This document shows, piece after piece, positions 20,779 to 30,840 of a stretch of 64,000 nt of DNA. Numbering within the stretch: the stretch's first letter is position 1; every line of letters begins with the position of its first letter. A program made the translations under genes and the position numbers. Source of the DNA: Nematopogon swammerdamellus (Eukaryota; Arthropoda; Insecta; Lepidoptera; Adelidae); contig OX336348.1 in assembly GCA_946902875.1 (NCBI GenBank), positions 15,959,741 to 16,023,740 on the forward strand, written 5' to 3'. Under the pieces are notes generated by a model that saw only the letters and a list, made by a program, of their open reading frames with translations, did no database searches and was not told the DNA's origin.

Positions 20779-21761
20779 TGTTCGGGGCAGCCTTCACCCG
20801 GCCGAATGGGTGCCCAGCTCTTCTGGGGTTCCGGCGTCTTCCGTGTTGTCGTTAGGAGGGGCGCGCAGCAGGGAGCAACCAGCCGGACAGGAGCAGCGCT
20901 CAGCAGGGATCAGCCAGCTGGACAGGAGCTGCGGCCGTACAGGAGCGGCAGCCGGACAGGAGCGGCAGCCAGACAGGAGCGGCGGCCGGACAGGAGCGGC
21001 AGCCGGACAGGAGCGGCAGCCGGACAGGAGCGGCGGCCGGACAGGAGCGGCGGCCGGACAGGAGCGGCGGCCAGACAGGAGCGGTGGCCGGACAGGAGCG
21101 GCGGCCGGACAGGAGCGGCAGCCGGACAGGAGCTGTGGCCGTACAGGAGCGGCAGCCGGACAGGAGCGGCAGTCGGACAGGAGCGTCGGCCGTACAGGAG
21201 CGGCAGCCGGACAGGAGCGGCGGCCGGACAGGAGCGGCGGCCGGACAGGAGCGGCAGCCGGACAGGAGCGGCAGCCGGACAGAAGCGGCAGCCGGACAGG
21301 AGCGGCAGCCAGACAGGAGCGGCAGCCCGACAGGAGCGGCGGCCGGACAGGAGCGGCGGCCGGACAGGAGCAGCGGCCGGACAGGAGCGGCAGCCGGGGT
21401 TCCCCTGGTGGTCCTCCAATTGGTAGTCAGTCCTCAGGCCCAGGCCTTTCGAGTTTCCTCGGGAAGAACTTACACACTTTTCTGGTCGCTATGTCCTGCT
21501 TAGGTACCTCTGAAAGTGGCCGTGAAGTGAGCCCTTTCCTTTTTTTTTAATAGCGTCTCCTTTTTTTAATAGCAATTTCGAAATTTTGAATTTAAATATA
21601 TTTCGAACGTAGAAGATTTTTCAAAATCAGCCAGCTTTATTTAAGACTCTAGTATGTCAATTTATCGTCAAATGTCACTCACGCGTTCTTGCCTGCCAGT
21701 GAGCGAGCATAATAATATTGTCTGTAGGGTTTCAAACTTAGAATGCAGATTGGCGCCAACA
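20779..21761 (-). repeat. 5' LTR with about 28 VNTR units
   Basis: 983 bp. The same 17-bp repeat fills 20920-21396, about 28 units with several variants (cggcagcc, gctgtggccgt). The 351-bp length difference between the two LTRs is almost all explained by 20 units. Open frames through the tract on both strands are repeat artefacts. Confidence 0.9.
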
Positions 21762-22434
21762 ACATAGGTAATCTACGAGAATCTTTTATAACTATAAATC
21801 TCTAAAATCATGGTTCGAGTGCAACAACTTATTAATAAATGTTTACAAAACTAACATTATGCACTTTGCTCAAGGGACTCATAGACGTAATAACACTGAT
21901 GTTAAAATCTGCAGAAAACTTGTCATTAATCCTTGCTAATGAACTAACTTTTCTTGGGGTAATATTTGATAAAAGTTTTACTTGGAAAGCCCACATAAAC
22001 TCTTTAGTTGGTAAGTTAAGTGAACCTTATGCTGTCGTCACTTTGGTGACGACAGCATAAAGTTCAATGTGGAACTGTGCGTTGACTGTTTGCAAAAATT
22101 ATGCGACGTCATCATGAAGGTGCAATAGATCGAAAATTTGGAGATAATATGTAACGGCCCGGTGGTATAGTTGCTTATCGCGTTGGCGGCTCAAGCCAGA
22201 GACCCAGGTTCGAATCCTGGTCGGGATTTATTTTTTCCAATGATTTTCGATTTGCATTTTTCTAATATATAAGTTCCGCTTGTTATGCTATAAAAAAATT
22301 AAAGAGCTACGCGGAAGTCATGCTGCAAAGACGGTTTATCATGCCTATTTTGAGAGCATCATGTCATATGGCCTTATGTTTTGGGGAAATGCAGAAGATT
22401 CAAATATAATATTTTTATTACAGAAGAGAGCCTT
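21762..22434 (+). pseudogene. CR1/Jockey-like element, part 2
   Basis: Resumes the RT after the LTR insertion: LRESFITI, then LTFLGVIFDKSFTWKAHINS (a typical thumb/C-terminal motif), and after the tRNA-like insert LCYKKIKELRG, TVYHAYFESIMSYGLMFWGN and IIFLLQKRA. At 22434 the frame is cut by the minus-strand non-LTR element. The next residues of the protein (LWYILNMKTRD) appear at 49574. Confidence 0.8.
22156..22227 (+). tRNA. tRNA-like sequence (pseudogene or SINE head)
   Basis: 72 nt. The T arm is perfect (ccagg ttcgaat cctgg), the acceptor stem pairs at about 6 of 7 positions, and the anticodon arm is ttggc/gccag with loop ggctcaa (anticodon CTC would be Glu). The base before the anticodon is not T, which argues against a working tRNA. 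No CCA, no intron. It lies inside the dead CR1/Jockey-like element, which favours a retro-inserted tRNA or SINE. Confidence 0.5.
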
Positions 22435-22439
22435 CTTCT

Positions 22440-22562
22440 TCTTGATGGGCATTTTCCGCATGTAGGTCGCTCTTCTTGGACGCGTTGTGCGTATCACCCT
22501 GGCTGCTACTTTATCCAGCCCAGCTCCTTCTAGAAGTCCTGCAGGCTGCCGACGTCCTTGCC
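22440..22562 (-). pseudogene. C-terminal end of the I-like ORF2
   Basis: Minus strand, in mixed frames: GRRQPAGLLEGAGLDKVAAR and VIRTTRPRRATYMRK. It continues the C terminus at 23719-23946 once the TIR element 22566-23715 is removed (the joined reading passes through KDV and GSLQDF). Confidence 0.6.
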
Positions 22563-22565
22563 GAC

Positions 22566-23715
22566 GCACACTGTGGCCAAATTCAGATCTGACGGAACTT
22601 AATTCAAAATTAATATAATTTCTATACTACTTTGCAACACTAATTTTGAATAGCCCATTATGTGAAGTATTACGAAATATAATAATTTTGTTGGTAGACA
22701 ACACTGTCCTTCATACGGCAGTCCTAGAAAATGATACGTAAGCAGTAATATAACCAAATAAACTAATCTGTCTTTTTCAGCTGTCGCAGTCGAGAGTGGA
22801 TATAAATTAACTGCAACATTAATCTTTAAAAGCAACTTATTACATTTGTCGCGACTCTTACTGGGATTCAATAAGCTAAAATATATATTTTGTATTAATT
22901 GAATATTGTGTAGTAAATCAGCGATTACTGTTATGCCAAACCAAACTATTTATTTTACAATAATTTTAACTTTGCATTGAGTTTTAAAAATGTATCCCCA
23001 TGTATCTCTTGTGAAATATATTTTTTTAACTTTCTTGTATATTGCTCTATAAGAATTAGTTTAACACCCGTGCACATATTTGCCCAGCTCATACATTATT
23101 TTTATTTTTCTACCAGGTGAGCCCATGATGAAGCGAATGAATAGTTTAATTTTGTCTGTACAGCCTACTTAGCTGTGATAATTTTCCTTTTAATTTCGAT
23201 ATATATACTACTGCTGTGAATTTTTTCACATATCTAATAACAACCGTTTAGCTGGCAGGGGGTGGAGACACTTGACTCTAACAAAAATTTGCACTTAAAA
23301 GCTTAATTGCCGTTATTCTCAAACGGATCCCTAAATCAAAAAATGCTTTTCACAAACCAGCAATATTTTCCAAAGACCTATCCAACGACATTCCACACGA
23401 TGGGGTAGACGTGAAAAAAAAAATTCATTCCCACTTTACGTGTAGGGGAGGTACCATAAAAAAAAATTATTTAAAAAATTTTATTTTACCACTTTGTCGG
23501 CGTTATTAATATGCACACCCATACCAACTTACAACTCTCTAGTACTAAGGGTCTCTGAGCTAAACCGCGGACAGACAGACGGACAGACAGACGGACGGGC
23601 ATGGCGAAACTATAAGGGTTCCTTGTTGACTACGGAACCCTAAAAACACAAATGAAGTACAATTTGTTGCATGTGGAATTAAGTTCCGTCAGATCTGAAT
23701 TTGGCCACAGTGTGC
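22566..23715. mobile_element. 1150-bp TIR element with 3-bp target duplication
   Basis: Inverted ends of about 41 bp begin GCACACTGTGGCCAAATTCA. GAC flanks both ends (22563-22565 and 23716-23718). Removing it restores the reading of the I-like ORF2 C terminus, which confirms the ends. The interior is AT-rich without a transposase; it contains a (GACA)n and 'ctataagggttcc' repeat at 23560-23645. Superfamily unclear: a 3-bp duplication suits CACTA or PIF/Harbinger, but the ends match neither clearly. Confidence 0.8.
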
Positions 23716-23718
23716 GAC

Positions 23719-23946
23719 GTCCTTGGAGTGTCCTCAGGTTTTTGCACCCTCGTACTGTAGCAGCACGTGCGATGGCGTTTCTTCAGCCCCCATGCAACCC
23801 CTGCACAGGGGGCTGTCTGTTTTACATATAATAAATAAGTGCTTTTTTAATGGGTAGTGACCAGTCAAAGTTCCCACCACCAATCTGATTTTACCTTTGT
23901 TCAGTTGTATTATACCCTTACTGAGCTTGCTGTTGATGACTGGCAC
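23719..23946 (-). pseudogene. I-like ORF2 C-terminal Cys-rich region
   Basis: Reads KLSKGIIQLNKGKIRLVVGT, LTGHYPLKKHL, then CKTDSPLCRGCMGAEETPSH, the C-x-x-C...H pattern that follows RNase H in this non-LTR group, then VLLQYEGA. It leads to the insertion point of the TIR element. Confidence 0.8.
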
Positions 23947-24012
23947 CGCCGCTCTGGCTTGTTTACAGTCTACTGTTTGTGACCATTGTTGCTGGTGCTG
24001 GTCCTTTGCTTG

Positions 24013-24735
24013 TTATCTGATCCATGACCTTAGTTGGTTGAAAGGGAGAGGTGCTATTGGTTCTGACCCTTCGACCACCCAACTCGCCCCTCTCCTTGCC
24101 AGTTCGTCTGCTGCGTCGTTGCCTAGGCACCCACTGTGTCCTTTTATCCACTGCAGGGTGACATTGTTATGTGTGGCGATAGCCTCTAGAGCGTGATGGC
24201 ATTCCGTAATGAGGCTTGATTTTATTACGTTGCTTGATAAGGCTTGCAGTACCGTGGCACTGTCAGAAAGTATGCTTATGCCGTAGTCCTTTACCTTTTT
24301 GTTCGCTATGCTGTATGCTGCCTGTGTGATTGCGACGCATTCAGCTTGGAAAATGCTGTTGTACTTACCTAGTGACATGGCTGTCCTTATATTTAGGTCC
24401 ATCGAGAAGATACTAGCTCCTGTTCCATTAGCTGTTTTAGATCCGTCCGTGTAAACATCTAATTCACGTGTGGAATTTTTCTGCTCTTCATGAAGCTGAA
24501 TGCTGTATCCTTTAACGAAAATGTGCGTGGCTGGTATTCTATCACATATCGCTGTTAGCATTGTCTTTTGTTTTGTTGCATTTGTTAGAATATTTCCGTG
24601 TTTGCTTGGGTTATTGCCCCAGGTACCAGATAATTTTAGTCTGAATGCTGCAGCCGCTGCTTCCTGTTTTATAAAGATATGTAGCGGTATTATCCCCAGT
24701 ATCACTTCTAGTGCTGCCGTTGGGGTTGTCTTCAT
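24013..24735 (-). pseudogene. RNase H domain of the I-like element
   Basis: Residues LDVYTDGSKTANGTGASIF, FQAECVAITQA, ISILSDSATVLQAL and IKGHSGCLGNDAADELAR give the D-E-D-D active-site set. The domain would degrade template RNA during target-primed reverse transcription. It looks catalytically complete. It follows the RT thumb (24766-25056) in a shifted frame, so the element as a whole is broken. Confidence 0.9.
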
Positions 24736-24765
24736 GCAGCCGGTTGTAGATACGCATGCTAGCCG

Positions 24766-26357
24766 TTATAGACTTTGAAGCTTCTGTTGTGCGGTTGTGA
24801 GTTTGGTTCTTGGCCACCATACAAATACACCGTATGTTATCATGGGTCTAATGACTGTTGTATACAGCCATTGTGTTATACGAGGTTGTAGTCCCCATGT
24901 TCTACCCAACATTCTTCTACCTTGCCAGAAGGAAATTTTGGCTTTTTTGATCTTGTTTGTCAGATGTTTGTCCCAGTTTAGTTTGCTGTCCAGAACCACT
25001 CCTAGGTATTTTACCTCCGGGGATAGCCTGAGAGATGTCCCAAATAGTTTGGGCATAGGAAGGTCTGGTGTAAGTTTTCTCTTGTTGGTGAATAGAACCA
25101 GCTCTTTTTTGGTTGGATTTATTGTTAGTTCAGTTTTTATGCACTATTTTTCTGTGATTTTAAGTGCACTTTGCATGAGTTCACATATGATTTTCTCATT
25201 GCTCCCGTTTATGATTGTGACTATGTCATCCGCATAGCCTACCGTATGGTATCCGAGGTCGTTTAGTCTGCTTATTAGACTATCTACGAACATGTCCCAC
25301 AGTAGTGGGGAAAGTACTCCACCTTGGGGGCATCCTTTGGCCACTATCGCTCTCGTTGTGTTGTTCATCGTTATTTGTACCGCTCTTGCGCTTAGCATGT
25401 TGCTGATCCATTGCGTTAGCGTGCGCGGTACGCCAAACTTTGCGAGACTTTTGTTTATACACCTGAATGATGTACGCTCGAAAGCTCCCTCAATGTCAAT
25501 GAATGCGCTGATACTGGATTGTTTGTTGCTTAACGCGTTGTCTATCTTCGATACAACATTGTGCAGAGCTGAATCTGTGGATTTCCCTGTGCAGTACGCG
25601 TGCTGGTTGCAGTTAAGCGGCTTAATTTTTAGGGGTCCGTCTCTAATAAATCTGTTGCAGAGTCTTTCTAAGGTTTTTAGTAGAAATGATGTTAGGCTTA
25701 TTGGCCTGTATGATTTCACAAGTGTGTAGTCGCTTCTTCCTGGTTTTGGGATGAAGATGGCTTTCACTTCCCTCCATTCAGTCGGCACATATCTGTGTGC
25801 TATACAGGCTCTGTATATCTCTGTATATCTATGTCTGAGATCTGTCTGCCACCCCATTGTAGGAGAGCTGGAAAAATCCCATCTAGTCCTGGCGATTTGA
25901 ATGGGCGGAATGTCTTTATGGCCCAATGAACTTTTTCGTGTGTTATAATCTCGCTGGCTCGTCTCCAGTCCTCTAGATCTGGTTTGCCGGTGTTATCGTG
26001 AGTTTCTGTCCAGGTTGTTTCGTTCTTTATTTCACAGCCCGGGAAGTGTGTTTCCAGCAGTACGGTTCTTATGTGCGACTCTGTGCTGGCGTAGGTGTCA
26101 TCTGGTTTCTTTAGCGAGCCCATCTCACATTGTTTATCATTTGCTAGTATTTTCCTCACCCTGGAGGCTTCGTTGTTGCTTGCTATATTTCCACAGAAGC
26201 GTTTCCACGATTGTCTTTTGTGGAATTGTATTCTCTGCTTGTAATGGGACCTGGCCTGCGTATATGCTTCCCAGTCCCTTTCTTGTCTAGTGTTCATGGC
26301 CCTATTAAGAGCTTGCCAACTTTTCTCTTTATCTTCTCCAGCTCCGGGTTCCACCAC
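24766..26357 (-). pseudogene. Reverse transcriptase of the I-like element
   Basis: Three overlapping frames. 25800-26357 holds the region between endonuclease and RT (HWAIKTFRPFKSPGLDGIFP). 25144-25926 holds the catalytic core: SFLLKTLERL, AFIDIEGAFERTS (first Asp), GCPQGGVLSPLLW and VGYADDIVTI (YADD). 24766-25056 holds the thumb (EVKYLGVVLDSKLNWDKHLT). Frameshifts near 25850 and 25100 and a stop at about 25144 inactivate it. Confidence 0.9.
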
Positions 26358-26857
26358 TTACCCTTTTGGTTGCTGCTTGCCTCTGTTTCTGGGCATGTTT
26401 TCTTGAATATTTCCGAGATGTTACTTGTTAGGTTATTTACGTTTGTGTCTATGTTTTTTGTCATGGTGTCCATCAGAAGTAGTGGTGTTCTTCTGATGTC
26501 CTTGTCTATTTGTGCTTTGTATGTTGTGACATTTGTTTTGCGCGGGTTGCGCCATTTGTCTACGGTTTTGTCTACAGTCCATTCAATGTTGAAGTAAATA
26601 TATCGGTGGTCTGAGCATGATAAGTCTGTGGATACGTGCCAGTCGGATGTTAGTGTGGCTGCCCCTGTGGAGGCTAAGGTTAGGTCAATTATGGTTTGAT
26701 ACCTTGTTGAAACGAAAGTTGGTTCAGTTCCTCTGTTTAGACGCTCTAGGTTGGATGAGAAGAGAAATTCAACTAGATCCTCACCTCTTTTGTTATCCTC
26801 TGGACTCCCCCATAGTGTGTGGTGCGCGTTGGAATCCATCGATCTTCTGCTTCTCAC
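26294..26857 (-). pseudogene. AP-type endonuclease remnant of the I-like element
   Basis: MDSNAHHTLWGS and the following LVEFLFSS, GTEPTFVS, IIDLTLAS and STDLSCSDHRYI are the C-terminal half of the apurinic-type endonuclease (D-x-N and SDH motifs). The N-terminal half is missing or out of frame; readable scraps (ETPPQELQALV) extend to about 26985, where the R1-type element begins. The endonuclease nicks the target site. Confidence 0.85.
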
Positions 26858-26983
26858 AGTGTCGTACCAACGCTTGCAACTCCTGCGGCGGCGTCTCCTG
26901 GTCCAGAGACATGCATGTCGATACTAGTACTATTGATCTTGATGTTATGTCATCTTTGTGTTGTATGGTGACTGCTGTTAGGT

Positions 26984-27018
26984 TTTAGTCACTGCCCCCT
27001 ACGGGGGCAGCGACTAAA
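26984..27018. repeat. 35-nt hairpin at the junction of two head-to-head elements
   Basis: tttagtc a ctgccccc tac gggggcag c gactaaa: 15 of 16 pairs around a 3-nt loop. It lies exactly where the minus-strand I-like element ends and the R1-type 5' UTR starts. Confidence 0.85.
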
Positions 27019-27259
27019 GTGATTTATGAGCTGTGCACATGCGATTTATGCGATCTATGCGGTACTAATGCGATTCTGGAGTTTTACAGCTAGCGTTTGA
27101 TGCGTATAGATTGGCGTTTTTTGGTGTGTCCTCGGTGCTAACGCGCCTTGAGGGAGTGAGTAATTCACACCTATATATCTGCAGATCCAGAGGTAGTGAC
27201 TCTTAAACGAGATAGAGACTCTAAGAGATATGTTATCTCTTATAAATATTATCTTATAA

Positions 27260-28477
27260 ATGAAAGCGCATAAATTAAAGTCCCTAAGTGAGATAGAGAC
27301 TCAAAGAGATACCGTATCTCTGCCAGTGCCCAAGGATAGAGACCTTTTAGTGGCACCAAAAAAGCGTTTTAGGTTCTGTGGAGAGCAGGGAGTTGCTGCC
27401 TGTGTCGACCTCAGCGCGGTCCACGGGGTGGCAACGGTTGTCAACCGGCTAACGACACGACAACGGCTAAATACACGAAGTACAGGGACAGAGCAGCGGG
27501 ACAATGGATACGAGCGCGAGAACGGTTGTCCGAAGCGACGCAGTCGCAGAAAGCCTGGTTCCGTCAACCTTTGCGGAAAGCGAAAGGTTGCAAAACGCGC
27601 GCAGAACCCAGAGGCGAACATAGAGAGTGGCGGAACCTGGGCAAAGGTCACTAAAAAAGTGAAACCTGCTAAAATGCCGGCGAGTCATGGCGATCCCAAA
27701 GGGTTGTCATGATAAAACCGGCGGCGAGCACAGGTGCCTCCAGTCAGGCAACTAGAGAGGCCATTAGAAAGGCATTGATCCCGTAAAAGACGGGATCCGT
27801 TTTCGTAATATTACGAACACGAAATCGGGGGCCGTATTGGTGGAGGCGCAAGCCGAACCGATATAGTGAAGCTCTTGGCGAGCAAAGGACTGGCGAGAGC
27901 CGGTCTGATAGCGGAAAAGCCAAGGCTAAAAAGGCCAAAAATGATAATATATAAGGTCTCGAGCGATATGGAAGCCGAGGCGTTACGAAAAGCGATATAT
28001 AGGCAGAATATGGAGGGAGAGGTCCAAGGGTTAACTGAGGACAACCTCAAAGAGGAGACGAAGCTATGCTTCAAAACAGGGCCGAAAGGCAAACAAACCT
28101 CACACTGGGTTGTAGAGACCAGTGTAAGAGTACGCGAGTTTCTCAAAAAGAGAACTCGCGTCACGCGAACTGTTGAGTGGAGCATCTGCGGAGTGGCCGA
28201 CTACATAGTGGCCACAAGGTGCTTCAAATGCCAGGCCTTCGGGCATGTAGCAAAGTTTTGTAAGGAGCGTGCTCCCACCTATGGCCACTGTGCAGAGGTA
28301 GGGCACAAATTTGATAAGTGCCCTAAGAAAGCCGATAAAGAGGCGGCCAGATGTGGTAATTGTAAGGCCTTTAAAAAGCCTTGCAACCACTCTGTCCGAG
28401 ATAACGACTGTCCAGTGCATAAGCATGCGATAGAAAGGGAGTTGCGTAGAATTCAGTATTCTGATCCAAAAAACTAG
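27260..28477 (+). pseudogene. R1-clade ORF1 (gag-like) with zinc knuckles
   Basis: The N-terminal basic part (27260-27712, rich in KR) breaks at about 27710 and the frame goes on at 27866. The C-terminal part has the RNA-binding fold region (MIIYKVSSDMEAEALRKAIY) and then three Cys/His knuckles: CFKCQAFGHVAKFC, a second that has lost a Cys (YGHCAEVGHKFDKC), and CGNCKAFKKPCNHSV. ORF1 proteins bind the element RNA. It overlaps no other gene and ends 48 bases before the ORF2 Met. Confidence 0.8.
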
Positions 28478-28524
28478 GTGATGACAAGGGGTTCACGGAT
28501 GAGGAGGAGGAGGCCGATAATCGG

Positions 28525-29437
28525 GTGCAAAGCGGGCCGCTGGAAATCAAACACTGCCTAAGGCTGGCCCAGCTTAATATGAACGGAGCACGCGCGATAG
28601 CGACTGAAACGAGGGAGTATTGTTGCGGTAAATGTATTGACATTTTGTTTGTACAGGAGCCGTGCAATGTAGGCAACAAAATAGCCGGATTTGCAATCCG
28701 GTCGCCAATTGTTACAGGTGGCGCTCACCAGGAACAAAAGAAAGCAGGGATTGTAATTCTCAATAACGAGCTTGAGGTGTTGAGACTCTCACAATTCAGC
28801 GACACACATTGCGTGTGCGCAGAGATCAGAACAAAGCTGGGTAATTTCTATGCGATAAGCGCGTACTTCCAATTCTGTGAGCCAATAGAGATCCATTTGG
28901 ATAAATTGGACAGAATACTGGAGCATCGCAGAGGGAGAGTTGTTGTGATAGCGTTAGATGCGAATGCAAAATCGGTTCTCTGGCATAGTCGCCACACGGA
29001 CGACAATGGCCGAAAACTTGAGGATCTGATTGCGAAACACAATCTATTTGTGACAAACGAATTCGGTCAACCTTGGACATATTGTCTTCATGGTGAGACG
29101 AATATCGATGTCACCCTATGTACAGAAAAGCTACTGGGAAAAATGGATAACTGGAAGGTTAATGTTGACGCAACCAGTAGTGACCATAGGCTCATTACAT
29201 GGGATGTGACAAAAGAGGCAGTCGACCTGGCCGATACTGCAGAGCGGTATCAGCTGAAAAAGGCTGACTGGGAGAAATTTGAAAAGTGTTTAGAGGAGCG
29301 ATGGGGTGACCTCGATCTGACTGGAAATGCTTGCATTGAAGGAAAGGTTGAGGCCATCACCAAAGCCATAGCGGACGCAGCCGATGCAAGCATTCCTAAA
29401 AAAAGGGTGCCTCTGCAAAAGAAAGCGCTCCGGGGCC
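28525..29437 (+). pseudogene. R1-clade ORF2 endonuclease domain
   Basis: AP-type endonuclease with its motifs in order: LRLAQLNMNGARA, DILFVQEPCN, NFYAISAYFQF, VVIALDANAKSVLWHS, PWTYC and TSSDHRLITWD. Active-site residues appear intact. Then comes the linker to RT. At 29437 (codon for KALRG) a MITE enters; without it the frame runs straight into PWWNAELAAKKANF at 30055, so the insertion is recent compared with other damage. Confidence 0.9.
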
Positions 29438-30050
29438 TTATTCTGAAACCTAACGCCTAATCAGCGAGAGCGGCTCTCGTCTCGTCGCCGTCTGTGTGTG
29501 TGTCTGTATTTTGCACACGCACACAAACGCGGCTCTCGTCTCGTCGCCGTCTGTCTGGTGTCTGTATTTTGCACACGCACGCAAACTAATACGCAACGAC
29601 ATGAGAGTGTGTGACCACCACGAATGAGTGAATTTTGACAGCTGTAAATACAAAATTTACCCAAAATAATAAATTTAAACTGTTCGTAAAAATATTTTTC
29701 TTTTATCTTGCATATTATATTAGTGACCGTACCTAATTATAACACCTTCAAAACATTTCTCTACATGTATTTATTCGCTTTCAGCGGTTTTCATACATTA
29801 TTAAACACTTTTAGTACAAACCTGTGTGTGTACAAAGTGTTGGTAACACTGAACTGTCGATATCGTCCGTGACAAGAGACGTCTAGCGAGAGGGTCTTAG
29901 CTGCCGCCGAGTCGGTCTCGATTCTCGCTCTCGCGGCGATCGACGATACGTCATAGTGGTGTTCGGAATACCAATTTTCATACAATAGAGAGCTAAGCGA
30001 TATTCGCTCTCGCCTAAGCGAGATCGATTAGGCGTTAGGATTCAGAATAA
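29438..30050. mobile_element. 613-bp MITE with GGCC target duplication
   Basis: Ends are TTATTCTGAAACCTAACGCC and its near-perfect inverse (one mismatch in 26). Flanking GGCC at 29434-29437 and 30051-30054; removing one GGCC and the element rebuilds the R1 frame exactly (cgg ggc ccc tgg tgg). Inside the left end is a 57-bp tandem duplication ('ggctctcgtctcgtcgccgt'). No coding capacity. Superfamily unknown. Confidence 0.9.
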
Positions 30051-30054
30051 GGCC

Positions 30055-30836
30055 CCTGGTGGAATGCAGAGTTAGCTGCCAAAAAAGCAAATTTTATGGC
30101 GATTCGAAAGATCTATCTGGCAACAGATAGGTCCGATAGAGAAAGACTGCGAGAGGAGTATACGGATGTCAGAAATGACTACTTCGACTCGATCAGTCAC
30201 GCCAAACAAAGTAGCTTTGAAAAGTTCGTAACTGAACATGGGAATGATGACCCATGGGGTCTTGTATATAAATACCAAGCCGACAAGCTCGGAAAGTCCG
30301 CGATATTAAGTTCACTTTCTTTTGAAGGTGCAACGACGGACAACTGGGAGGAAACTTCTCGGCTCCTATTGGACCGGCTGCTTCCGGATGACGATCCTGA
30401 AAAAGATACGGCTCAGCAAAAAGATCTGAGAAACCGTATAAACGATTATGTGGCATCAGTAGATGATGGTGAGCCGATCCGAGGGATCGATGTGGAGTTG
30501 GCTATCAGGTCAATCAAGGCGGGCAAAGCGCCCGGCCTAGATAACCCAAACGGTGAAATAATCACCAAGGCCTGGCCGCTGGTAGGTGAGGCAGTCGTTG
30601 ACCTGTTCAATGACTGCATCGAAAAGGGAAAGTATCCAAAGTCCTGGAAGGAGAGTTCGGTTGTAATAATAGCGAAAGGAGGAGAGAGGGACCTTAGCGA
30701 TCCAAAATCGTACCGACCAATTATGCTTTTACCTGTATTAGGAAAGTTTTTTGAGAAGGTACTGGTCAATAAGGTCCTATGTAAGTTCGATGACCGCCTA
30801 TCGTCGAACCAGTATGGATTTCGGCCGAGGGTATAA
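30055..30836 (+). pseudogene. R1-clade ORF2 reverse transcriptase, N-terminal part
   Basis: Continues the endonuclease ORF: PWWNAELAAKKANF, then the region before RT (DVELAIRSIKAGKAPGLDNP, ESSVVIIAKGGERDLSDPKS, YRPIMLLPVLGKFFEKVL) and SSNQYGFRPR. The catalytic palm with YADD is missing because the RTE element starts at about 30847. Confidence 0.85.
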
Positions 30837-30840
30837 ACGG

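Larger units (their letters stand above)
17424..21761 (-). mobile_element. BEL/Pao LTR retrotransposon with pol deleted
   Basis: Both LTRs are present (17424-18055 and 20779-21761; minus-strand ends TGTTGGCGCC and CCCGAACA). Flanks are acaca (17419-17423) and acata (21762-21766), a 5-bp duplication with one change. The primer site (20761-20777) and purine tract (18056-18067) are in place. Between them lie gag and integrase only; protease, RT and RNase H are gone. It sits inside the CR1/Jockey-like RT. The element would need another Pao copy for its enzymes. Confidence 0.9.
22435..26990 (-). mobile_element. RNase H-bearing non-LTR retrotransposon (I/LOA-like group), ORF2 part
   Basis: On the minus strand: endonuclease remnant, RT, RNase H, Cys-rich C terminus, then a GAA-type 3' tail at about 22435. 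Its 3' end is flanked by agaagagagcctt (22422-22434) and an almost identical agaagagggcctt follows the ORF1 block at 49561-49573, so the full insertion probably spans 22435-49560, later split by other elements. Non-LTR elements that keep an RNase H belong to the I, LOA, R1 or Tad groups; I/LOA is my best guess. Confidence 0.75.

Noticed and set aside
20603..21550. Long open frames of 140-315 aa with RTGAAAGQE-type repeats
   Set aside because: They are read-through of the 17-bp LTR tandem repeat (17 is not a multiple of 3, so all frames stay open) on both strands.
22156..22227. Functional tRNA-Glu(CTC)
   Set aside because: Position 33 is not T, the acceptor stem has a mismatch, and it lies in a dead retroelement; kept as tRNA-like only.
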